Positions 1 to 5,405 of a stretch of DNA of 5,405 nucleotides are shown here, piece by piece. Under the pieces are notes generated by a model. It made no database searches, was not told where the DNA came from, and saw nothing but the letters and a program-made list of their open reading frames with translations. The position numbers and the translations under genes were made by a program. The stretch is taken from contig CANFUB010000197.1 in the NCBI GenBank assembly GCA_947450015.1, forward strand, positions 1 to 5,405, given 5' to 3'. Origin of the DNA: Bacteroidota bacterium (lineage in GTDB: Bacteria > Bacteroidota > Bacteroidia > NS11-12g > UBA955). Each line of letters starts with the position of its first letter. The stretch's first letter is position 1.

Positions 1-2011
1 AAAGTAACCTTAAACCGAACTGATAGCCTATCCAAGCGTGTTGGTTATACGTGCCGTTGTTATTCCAAATGGGTTTTGCACCATAGTTTTTAAAATAACC
101 GTTATAGTGGTAGTCACGGGTATCGGCTATCATATGATTGAGTGAAGCAGAGCCAAATATTGAAACACCTTTTACCAATTGCCATTCTAGGCCTGCACTT
201 AATCTGTTTTGCAAATTCAAATAATCGGATAAGAAATTGAGGGTTAAATGTTGTGATGTTAAATCAACAATTAAATGCAAGGGTTTGGCCAGTTTAATTG
301 CAGTACCAATACCAAAACCATAACTCATTAAGGTATTTGAATCCTTAATGGGTAAATTGGTATTCATTAAAATAATACTGTAAAATTTGCGTGTACCTGA
401 ACGATAGGCGATGCCATAATTGTTTTCGTTTTTATTCAATTCAATTTGATGCAAGCCGGTTCTAATAAAATTAACCAAACCCAAGGTAATGCCTTCGGCC
501 GAGTCGGCAATATTGATGATTCCAATTTGAAAGCCTCTTACTTTTTTAGCAATGTTTACAAAGCCAGCCAATTGTCCGCCATCCACTTCTTTGGCTACAT
601 TGATAAAGCCTGCCATCTGTAGGCCATTGATGTGTTTGCCATTGACGTTTACAAAGCCTGCCACTTGGGTTCCATTGAAATTTCTGCCATTGGCATTTAC
701 AAATCCAGCGACTTGTATACCATTAAAATCGCCACCATTCACATTCACAAATCCTGCCCCTTGGGCGCCATTAAAATCGCCACGGTTGATATTCAAAAAT
801 CCAGCCGCTTGAATGCCATTTGTATTTTTCAAGTTCATATTAAAAAAACCTGCTGCTTGAAATCCTTCATTTTCACCATGGTTGAAATTATAGAAACCTG
901 CAAATTGGGCCCCATTAAGGTTGCCAAAATTATGGTTAAAAAAACCTGCGAATTGAGCGCCATCAACTGAACCACCAACCATGTTGCCAAAGCCTGCGAA
1001 TTGTGCGCCATGCATGTTATGTTTAATAAAATTAAAGAAGCCACCAAATTCAGCCCCATCTACACCTCCGTTATAACCAACAAGTGCATTGATGGAAAGG
1101 CGATTGGTTACCAAGCCACTTAATCTGCCATTCGAACCTATGGGTGGTATCAAAGTAATTTGCCATTGTCTGTAAAACGAATCGCTGATATTTTTTTCAG
1201 TTAAACGTTGGTAACTATTAATAAACCATTTGCCCAATTGGGTTTCACTTACTTTAACATTTTTGAATGGCAGTCCTGCCCAAGCGATGGTTGTTTTATT
1301 AGAATCTAATTTTATTGTTTTAGTCGTATCAATTTCTGTCTGTGCGATGGTTTCAATAAGGGTATCGGTCTCAACAAAATTCTCGTCAACAATCTGATTC
1401 GCTTTGTTTTTCAAATTTATGTTTAGTTCTATTAAACCATTATTTGCAAAAGGAATTTGCACAGCAGTATCGGTATAACCTTGAATAGAATATTGAATCT
1501 TTAATTGGTTCTCCTTGCTAGTCACCGGTAATTCGAAATAACCAAAATCGCCCGACAAGGTACTGGCTAAACTTTGGCGTTCATATACACTTACATTGGC
1601 AATCCCATCGCCTGTTTTAAGGTCGCGTATATAGCCCGTAATCCGGTAATTGTACTTGCTTTGTTTTTCAGTATTACCCTGAATTTGGGTTGTGTTTTTA
1701 GGAATAATTTTGCGTTGCAAAATCAAGTGATTCCCAATTTGCTGATAAGTTACTTGCTCATTAAATAATTGATCGAGTACTTCTCTCACGGTTTTATTTT
1801 CGGCATGAATGGTCACATTTCTGTTCACCTTAATAGAAGTGCTGTAAGAAAAATTAAAGTTAGCGGTTTCAGAAATAATGTTCAACACCTTGGCCAGCGG
1901 TTGATTGGTAATTTTAACGGTTACTTTTCTATCTAGAATAGGCACTGCTGTTTGTGCATTCATTTGCCAGGCATGCCAAAGCAAAAGTATCAATACGATA
2001 AATTGTCTCAT
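1..2011 (-). CDS. STN / carboxypeptidase-regulatory-like outer-membrane protein with 16-residue surface repeats (3' end outside window)
   Basis: One reading frame of 670 codons is open from the ATG at 2011 to the left edge, with no stop seen, so the C-terminus is missing, possibly only slightly. Residues 1-19 are a signal peptide (MRQFIVLILLLWHAWQMNA, then Q20). Residues about 29-100 match an STN (secretin/TonB short N-terminal) domain, with the pattern PLAKVLNIIS, then FNFSYS, then VREVLDQLF. Residues about 122-200 look like a carboxypeptidase-D-regulatory-like beta-sandwich (ITGYIRD, then SGDFGYFEL). A Thr/Asp-rich linker at about 205-243 follows. Residues 283-316 (WQITLIPPIGSNGRLSG onward) lead into twelve GxQxAGFxN repeats at 317-507. 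Residues 508-670 are rich in alternating beta-strand patterns and resemble a small outer-membrane barrel. The start overlaps the fecR stop as ATGA, implying translational coupling. In known Fec-type systems STN contacts FecR, so this is inferred to be the outer-membrane partner of FecR. No TonB-receptor plug is visible. The repeats resemble the LA_2272-type surface-repeat proteins as I remember them, whose function is unknown to me. Confidence 0.88.
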   Translation of the reverse strand, partial: MRQFIVLILLLWHAWQMNAQTAVPILDRKVTVKITNQPLAKVLNIISETANFNFSYSTSIKVNRNVTIHAENKTVREVLDQLFNEQVTYQQIGNHLILQRKIIPKNTTQIQGNTEKQSKYNYRITGYIRDLKTGDGIANVSVYERQSLASTLSGDFGYFELPVTSKENQLKIQYSIQGYTDTAVQIPFANNGLIELNINLKNKANQIVDENFVETDTLIETIAQTEIDTTKTIKLDSNKTTIAWAGLPFKNVKVSETQLGKWFINSYQRLTEKNISDSFYRQWQITLIPPIGSNGRLSGLVTNRLSINALVGYNGGVDGAEFGGFFNFIKHNMHGAQFAGFGNMVGGSVDGAQFAGFFNHNFGNLNGAQFAGFYNFNHGENEGFQAAGFFNMNLKNTNGIQAAGFLNINRGDFNGAQGAGFVNVNGGDFNGIQVAGFVNANGRNFNGTQVAGFVNVNGKHINGLQMAGFINVAKEVDGGQLAGFVNIAKKVRGFQIGIINIADSAEGITLGLVNFIRTGLHQIELNKNENNYGIAYRSGTRKFYSIILMNTNLPIKDSNTLMSYGFGIGTAIKLAKPLHLIVDLTSQHLTLNFLSDYLNLQNRLSAGLEWQLVKGVSIFGSASLNHMIADTRDYHYNGYFKNYGAKPIWNNNGTYNQHAWIGYQFGLRLL
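491..1063 (-). repeat. Twelve in-frame tandem repeats, about 48 bp (16 residues) each
   Basis: Inside the STN-protein gene, residues 317-507 divide into twelve consecutive units with consensus xNGxQxAGFxNxNxxx. Examples are VDGAQFAGFFNHNFGN, FNGIQVAGFVNANGRN and INGLQMAGFINVAKEV. Every unit is 16 residues except the eleventh (DGGQLAGFVNIAKKV, 15). The first and last units are the most diverged (VDGAEFGGFFNF and RGFQIGIINIADSAEG). On the plus strand the period appears as recurring aaa-(g/t)cc-(t/a)gc and ttg-g(g/c)-gcc-att blocks 48 bases apart. The G-x-Q and G-F-x-N positions are fixed while the residues between vary, as expected for a beta-solenoid or stacked beta-hairpin fold; that fold is an inference. 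DNA identity between units is only moderate, so the array looks old rather than freshly expanded. Confidence 0.93.
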
Positions 2012-2991
2012 GGTGTGCAGCCCTTTCCTTTGATTAAAATAAATTTCTTATCGGCCGAGCGCTCAATTTCTAAATTTAAGGTAAGCGATAGAACATCTAA
2101 TACCGTTTCGAGTTTATCATGATTGAATGAAGAAGTGATTCTGCAATTCTCTAGCGCTTTGTTTTCCAATTCTATGGTATACCCTTGGTAGTATTGATTA
2201 AGGTCGTTAACGACTTCCTTAAGCATTTTATTCTCGAATTTTAATGCGCCAGTTACATAACCAAACGTGTTATTAGATGGAGGCATTAATTTTTCCAATA
2301 ACTGTGTTTTTCTGTTGTACTTAGCACCCATGCCAGCCGTTAAAAACAATGCACCTTTTGGGGTATTAAATTTCACTTTGCCTTCTCTCACCAAAACTTG
2401 CGTAAAGGCAGTGTTGGCGGTAATTTCGAATTCAGTTCCAACCACAGTAATAGTAGTATTTTCAGAAGCTATTTCGAATGGTTTTGCTTTGTTAGGCGCA
2501 ATTTTAAAAAATGCTTTTCCTCCATTCATTTTGATGGCTCTTTTTTCACCATCAAATGTTTTTGGATAGGCAATAGAACCCTCGCGAATCATAATATTTG
2601 AACCATCTGCTAATGTTAAATTTTGAACCGAATCAGTTGCGATGGCTGTCAGCATTTCTGTAGCTTTTGGCGTGGTTCTATTAAACAAGAAAAATCCGAT
2701 ACCTAAAAGTAGTGCGAACGAAGCTGCCATTAACCACGTTCGTCCAATAGGCAAAACCCTTCCTTTTCTTTCAATCTTGGTATGAATTGTTTTTTGAACC
2801 TGCTCCCAAGCTTTGTCAACATTCACTTTGTCTTGATGAGGTATGCTCGCACTTTCGGTCCATAGGGTTTTAAATTGTTGCAAGTGTTTTTCATTCGCTG
2901 CATCCAATTTGCGCCATTGTTCTACCATGGCCACTTCGTGGGCTTCGGCTTCACCAACAATGTATTTCACTAATATTTCATCTGTTACCAT
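2008..2991 (-). CDS. FecR family anti-sigma factor, DUF4974-type C-terminus
   Basis: The 327-residue protein has the length and layout of Bacteroidetes FecR proteins. Residues 1-80 form the cytoplasmic anti-sigma part (EILVKYIVGEAEAHE, then VEQWRKLD). Residues about 85-103 are the single membrane helix (TWLMAASFALLLGIGFFLF). Residues about 120-212 are the periplasmic FecR domain, with LADGSNIMIREGS, YPKTFDGEKRAI and the characteristic TTITVVGTEFEI. Residues about 250-320 match the C-terminal DUF4974 region (LKFENKMLKEVVNDLNQYY, then CRITSSF). In the family, FecR holds its ECF sigma factor at the inner membrane and releases it when an outer-membrane STN protein signals. The ATG at 2991 lies 3 bases after the sigma stop (TAA-GCC-ATG), and its own stop overlaps the next start as ATGA. 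Coupling on both sides makes these three genes one unit. Nothing in the domain plan appears broken. Confidence 0.95.
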   Translation of the reverse strand: MVTDEILVKYIVGEAEAHEVAMVEQWRKLDAANEKHLQQFKTLWTESASIPHQDKVNVDKAWEQVQKTIHTKIERKGRVLPIGRTWLMAASFALLLGIGFFLFNRTTPKATEMLTAIATDSVQNLTLADGSNIMIREGSIAYPKTFDGEKRAIKMNGGKAFFKIAPNKAKPFEIASENTTITVVGTEFEITANTAFTQVLVREGKVKFNTPKGALFLTAGMGAKYNRKTQLLEKLMPPSNNTFGYVTGALKFENKMLKEVVNDLNQYYQGYTIELENKALENCRITSSFNHDKLETVLDVLSLTLNLEIERSADKKFILIKGKGCTP

Positions 2992-2994
2992 GGC

Positions 2995-3564
2995 TTAAAA
3001 TTGATTAAAGAAATAAATGATGATGAATAAAATGGTTAGGTAGTCGGCCAAGTTTTCGCGCATTAAGCGAAGGGCTTTGCCCATTTGATTTTCTACTGTT
3101 TTTGGAGAGATATTGAGCACATTGGCTATCTCCCTGTATTTAAGATCTTCAAAACGGCTCATTTTGAAAATTAAACGGCATTGTTCCGGTAAATTCATCA
3201 ATGCTTTTTCTATATTTTTTTCTAATTCCTTCAAATGATGATGGCTTAGAGGTTCTACTGTTGGTTCGGTGTTCGTTTGCATAAGCACATAGTTGTCTTT
3301 TATTTTCTGATGCTTAATCTCATTTAATGCTGCATTGTAAACAGCCTTGTATAAATAAGATTTCAGGGAAGTATCTAGCTTTAATTCATCTTTTTTTTCC
3401 CAAAGTTTCACAAATACATTTTGCACGATTTCTTCTGCATTGTCCATGTCTTTGAGAAACAAATTGGCATAGTTGCACAAGCCTTGGTAATATTGTCTGA
3501 AAATGATTTCATATTCACTTTCATTGTTAATATTGAGTTGTATAGCAGTGGCTACCGATGACAT
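2995..3564 (-). CDS. ECF (FecI-like) RNA polymerase sigma-70 factor, Bacteroidetes type
   Basis: The 189-residue protein carries both conserved parts of an ECF sigma factor. Region 2 spans about residues 18-85 (YEIIFRQYYQGLCNYA, then AEEIVQNVFVKLWE and SLKSYLYKAVYNAALN), which binds core polymerase and the -10-like element. Region 4 spans about 113-168, with LPEQCRLIFKMSRFEDLKY followed by the helix-turn-helix REIANVLNISPKTVENQM, which reads the -33-like element. This matches the Bacteroidetes FecI-like subgroup that pairs with FecR. The chosen ATG at 3564 leaves a short N-terminal leader before region 2, normal for the group. The C-terminus ends in a strongly hydrophobic stretch (YLTILFIIIYFF, residues 175-186). 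It lies 22 bases after the GIN gene stop and 3 bases before fecR. Its targets, including any autoregulation, are not visible. Confidence 0.95.
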   Translation of the reverse strand: MSSVATAIQLNINNESEYEIIFRQYYQGLCNYANLFLKDMDNAEEIVQNVFVKLWEKKDELKLDTSLKSYLYKAVYNAALNEIKHQKIKDNYVLMQTNTEPTVEPLSHHHLKELEKNIEKALMNLPEQCRLIFKMSRFEDLKYREIANVLNISPKTVENQMGKALRLMRENLADYLTILFIIIYFFNQF

Positions 3565-3569
3565 TGTTA

Positions 3570-3577
3570 CAAAGGTA
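3570..3577 (-). promoter_or_regulatory. Possible Bacteroidetes -7 element upstream of the sigma gene
   Basis: The minus strand reads TACCTTTG in the 22-base gap before the sigma factor ATG, matching the Bacteroidetes -7 consensus TAnnTTTG. It lies only 5 bases upstream of the ATG, so transcription would begin at or just inside the start codon. No convincing TTG-type -33 box is present about 19-21 bases further upstream. It may be a weak or leaderless promoter, or chance. Readthrough from the GIN gene is an equally good explanation for sigma expression. Confidence 0.2.
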
Positions 3578-3586
3578 AATTTATTA

Positions 3587-4321
3587 TTAGTTTATTGAAC
3601 TTACTTTTCCGCTGCCCGAAATCTTAATATCGGTAGAAGGATTGCCTCGGTACCAAATTCTACCACTGCCAGAAATATTGGCATTGAGTTGTTTCACGGC
3701 ATAAATTTTCATTTCGCCCGATCCACTAACATCTGCATTTACAGTGTCTACCCTAAACCATTCTGCATTGATATTACCTGAACCACTCACCGTGTAATCG
3801 GCCTTTAAGCAACTGTTATTGCCATAAAAGATAATATTACCCGAGCCACTCACATTGGCTGTCAATGAATTGGTTATAATGCCATTCAAATTAATATCAC
3901 CCGATCCACTTACATTGGCCTTTAAATCTGTTGTGTTTAAGTCTGTCATGCCAATGATTTTACCCGAGCCGCTAACATCTAAGTTCTTTAAGCTCGGCAT
4001 GTACACGCGTATCACTATTTTGTTGTGCGTGCGCAAGGTGGTAAAGTTTTTTAAACTGATGATTAAATTTTCGCCACTTACTTTGGTTTCAATTACATCG
4101 AGTATGTTTTGTTGTCCGTTAAGTTCTACCTTAAATACCGAGTCTTGGTAAATCTCCACATCGGCACTAATACAGAGTGATACACCTGTAAAGTTTTTAA
4201 TGTCTCTGGTAATTTTGATGTCTGGTCCTTGACCCTTCACTAACATTCTGTCTTTGGCACAAGAAGTAGCGGTTACGATGATGGCTATGAATAGCGCGAT
4301 GGTTATGGTTAGATTTTTCAT
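3587..4321 (-). CDS. Head GIN domain (DUF2807) lipoprotein with seven SGSG turns
   Basis: The preferred start is the ATG at 4321, giving 244 residues. It opens directly with a lipoprotein signal peptide, MKNLTITIALFIAIIVTATS followed by Cys21 (lipobox ATSC). The frame is also open back to an ATG at 4432, but those 37 extra codons translate a GC-rich hairpin element and would bury the signal peptide. Residues about 38-115 form the leading beta-rich part (ISADVEIYQDS, NLIISLKN, IVIRVYMPSLKNLDVSG). SGSG motifs follow at residues 117, 138, 158, 179, 199, 217 and 235, the hallmark of DUF2807/GIN proteins, thought to build a right-handed beta-helix. After Cys21 the sequence is AKDR, with only one early acidic residue, so it only partly resembles known Bacteroidetes surface-export signals; whether it faces the periplasm or the outside is open. 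The gene ends in three consecutive in-frame stops (TAATAATAA, 3589-3581). Molecular function is unknown for the family. Confidence 0.9.
   Translation of the reverse strand: MKNLTITIALFIAIIVTATSCAKDRMLVKGQGPDIKITRDIKNFTGVSLCISADVEIYQDSVFKVELNGQQNILDVIETKVSGENLIISLKNFTTLRTHNKIVIRVYMPSLKNLDVSGSGKIIGMTDLNTTDLKANVSGSGDINLNGIITNSLTANVSGSGNIIFYGNNSCLKADYTVSGSGNINAEWFRVDTVNADVSGSGEMKIYAVKQLNANISGSGRIWYRGNPSTDIKISGSGKVSSIN
3608..3973 (-). repeat. Seven-fold SGSG repeat of the GIN domain
   Basis: Within the GIN lipoprotein the motif [D/N/T/K][V/I]SGSG[K/D/N/E/R][I/M/V] occurs seven times at spacings of 21, 20, 21, 20, 18 and 18 residues. Each copy probably marks one turn of the beta-helix. On the plus strand the copies appear as variants of (a/g)cc-cga-(g/t)cc-act. 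Because codons vary between copies, this is a protein-level repeat rather than a recent DNA duplication. Confidence 0.85.
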
Positions 4322-4359
4322 TTTTATGTTGTATTTGGTTGATGATTTTTTGTTGGGAC

Positions 4360-4407
4360 CCCCGGGTTTGCACCCGGGGTTACTGATATGTGACCCCGCT
4401 GGGGTCA
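4360..4407. repeat. GC-rich twin-hairpin palindromic element (REP-like)
   Basis: This element fills the middle of the 120-base gap between the TonB-receptor stop (4442) and the GIN gene start (4321). Hairpin one has an 8-bp perfect stem, CCCCGGGT at 4360-4367 with ACCCGGGG at 4372-4379 and a TTGC loop. Hairpin two has a 7-bp perfect stem, TGACCCC at 4391-4397 with GGGGTCA at 4401-4407 and a GCT loop. They are joined by the 11-base AT-rich linker ttactgatatg. The composition contrasts sharply with the AT-rich surroundings. Neither hairpin is followed by a clear U-tract on either strand, so a simple intrinsic terminator is not favoured. I have an impression of similar paired GC hairpins recurring between genes in Bacteroidetes genomes, but cannot verify this here. 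The element could also pause transcription or affect mRNA stability between the two genes. The rest of the gap shows no TAnnTTTG promoter. Confidence 0.65.
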
Positions 4408-4441
4408 GGATGTTTTGGTTGTTAGTTGGCATATTTTTTTA

Positions 4442-5405
4442 TTAGAATTCAATTTTGTAACTCAATATTGGAATTAAAGGAGTTTGGTACCAAGTCTTTA
4501 CTTCGCCTTTGTCGACATCGTAATAGCTGCCACCTACATTTTTATGGTTGGTGCTATTTTGTATGTCTAAGCTCCAAATGCTGTTATATTTTGCATGGTT
4601 AATTCTGTAACTAATCTTAGCATCCATTCTAAAATAGTCGGGCAAGCGATCGGTAAATGGTTGATCGTCTTTTCTGATTTGGGTATTGTACAATTTTGAT
4701 TTTTCAAAATCAACGGGTGTTTGTCTGTTGCCGCCATACCACAAGGTTTTGATGTTAAAACCCAATATTCTTTTATTACTTGCCAGTGCTATTTCTTTAC
4801 CTGCTGTAAACGTTAATGCGTGTTGGCCGTTAAAGCGTGTATTGTACCAATCGTTGTTTAATGTCTTATATCTGCTGTTATAAAGCGAACCTGACAATAA
4901 GTAATAGAACCCTTTATTCAAAAATCTTTCAAGTGTTAATTCCACACCATAGTTTTCGCCTTTGCCTTTGTTTACAAGCTGTGCAGCTACATAGTTATCG
5001 TTTAAATTCAAGAGTGAAAAAGTACTATTTGCTTCAGCCCCAATTGGCACATTGTACAATTGTTGGTAATAGGTTTCAACTTTTATACGGGTGCTATTGC
5101 TAAAATTAATTTCATACCCGGTCACAAAATGCTGTGCCTTGCTAAAGTTTAAATTTTTATTCGGATATATTTTTTGTCCATCGGTGTTGGTGGTTTGTGC
5201 AAAATAGACCCCTGGCAATTGCAATTGTGAGTGTAAGCCGTAGCCAAATGTAAAGGCATGGTTGCGTTTCACCTCGTATCTAAAACTGGCCCTTGGTTCG
5301 AATGATGAGGTTTTATTCAATACCAAATACATACTATGAAAACCTGCGAACAGCGTCAGTTTTTTACTGGCTTTTATTTTCAATTGTGCAAACCCTTGTC
5401 CATAG
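4442..5405 (-). CDS. TonB-dependent receptor, C-terminal barrel (5' end outside window)
   Basis: The frame is open from the right window edge to the TAA at 4444-4442, giving 320 residues of a longer protein. The N-terminal signal, any carboxypeptidase-like domain and the plug lie outside. The visible part is the last section of a 22-strand type outer-membrane barrel. Recognisable signatures include FVTGYEINFSNSTRIKVETYY, broken up as a strand then YYQQLYNVPIGAEAN, then GENYGVELTLERF, FNGQHALTFTAGKE, WYGGNRQTPVD, LPDYFRMDAKISYR, IWSLDIQNSTNHKNV and the terminal PLIPILSYKIEF ending in Phe. These are typical of Bacteroidetes TonB-dependent receptors that lack an obvious SusD partner nearby. The substrate cannot be inferred from the barrel end. 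A TTG at 5383 is internal to the barrel and is not a true start. It is co-directional with the downstream genes, 120 bases before the GIN gene. Confidence 0.92.
   Translation of the reverse strand, partial: YGQGFAQLKIKASKKLTLFAGFHSMYLVLNKTSSFEPRASFRYEVKRNHAFTFGYGLHSQLQLPGVYFAQTTNTDGQKIYPNKNLNFSKAQHFVTGYEINFSNSTRIKVETYYQQLYNVPIGAEANSTFSLLNLNDNYVAAQLVNKGKGENYGVELTLERFLNKGFYYLLSGSLYNSRYKTLNNDWYNTRFNGQHALTFTAGKEIALASNKRILGFNIKTLWYGGNRQTPVDFEKSKLYNTQIRKDDQPFTDRLPDYFRMDAKISYRINHAKYNSIWSLDIQNSTNHKNVGGSYYDVDKGEVKTWYQTPLIPILSYKIEF

Noticed and set aside
552..970. Overlapping plus-strand open frames opposite the repeat region, rich in FTNPA- or IHKS-like units
   Set aside because: The 48-bp period is a multiple of three, so any frame opened by one unit stays open in the next. 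The peptides are antisense shadows of the GxQxAGFxN array and have no start context or family resemblance.
835..1059. 74-residue minus-strand open frame inside the repeat array
   Set aside because: It lies in a different frame from the STN protein and follows the same 48-bp periodicity, so it is a shadow.
491..1063. CRISPR-like array
   Set aside because: The 48-base units are contiguous, diverged and coding throughout one long frame. There are no identical repeats separated by unique spacers and no cas genes.
2267..2601. Plus-strand open frames opposite fecR
   Set aside because: They are antisense to a well-supported FecR domain, and the translations match nothing recognisable.
4360..4407. 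Twin hairpin as a rho-independent terminator of the TonB-dependent receptor gene
   Set aside because: No run of T follows the stem on the minus strand (the sequence after it is CCAACAAAAAATC), so the standard terminator form is absent.
4334..4421. Eight-base direct repeat tttggttg at 4334-4341 and 4414-4421 flanking the twin hairpin, like a target-site duplication
   Set aside because: The surrounding DNA is T/G-rich, the copies sit at unequal distances (18 and 6 bases) from the hairpins, and 8 bases is weak evidence. Chance is more likely.
5383..5383. TTG at 5383 as the start of the receptor gene
   Set aside because: The frame stays open to the window edge and the upstream residues (YGQGFAQL) continue a barrel strand, so this is an internal leucine codon.

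Overview
The window comes from the chromosome of a member of the Bacteroidota (Bacteroidetes). The evidence is an AT-rich composition, a FecI-like ECF sigma factor next to a FecR anti-sigma factor with a DUF4974-type C-terminus, a Bacteroidetes-style TonB-dependent receptor ending in IEF, a GIN-domain (DUF2807) lipoprotein, an STN plus carboxypeptidase-regulatory-like outer-membrane protein, and no clear Shine-Dalgarno sequences. The sequence alone does not support a genus call.

All five genes lie on the minus strand, so the transcriptional order runs from high to low coordinates. (1) 5405-4442: C-terminal 320 residues of a TonB-dependent receptor, cut by the right window edge. (2) 4441-4322: a 120-base gap holding a GC-rich pair of perfect hairpins that looks like a REP-type repetitive element. 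(3) 4321-3587: a GIN-domain lipoprotein with seven SGSG turns. (4) 3564-2995: an ECF sigma factor with a hydrophobic C-terminal tail. (5) 2991-2008: FecR, starting 3 bases after the sigma stop. (6) 2011-1: an STN/carboxypeptidase-like outer-membrane protein that overlaps the fecR stop by an ATGA junction and runs off the left edge. It carries twelve 16-residue repeats (about 48 bp each in DNA) followed by a region that looks like a small beta-barrel.

Sigma factor, FecR and the STN protein are translationally coupled or nearly so, and form a recognisable cell-surface signalling cassette. In the classical Fec-type system the STN domain sits at the N-terminus of a TonB-dependent transporter and contacts periplasmic FecR. 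Here the coupled STN protein shows no plug domain or large transporter barrel. It instead has a surface-repeat region of the GxQxAGFxN type. The inferred role is an outer-membrane sensor or structural surface protein that reports through FecR to the sigma factor. Its ligand, and the sigma regulon, cannot be read from this window. The GIN lipoprotein and the TonB-dependent receptor are co-directional and close upstream, but whether they belong to the same transcript or regulon is uncertain.

The most noteworthy items are the non-transporter STN partner with its 48-bp tandem repeat, and the double hairpin, which causes the longest reading frame of the GIN gene to start 37 codons too early.
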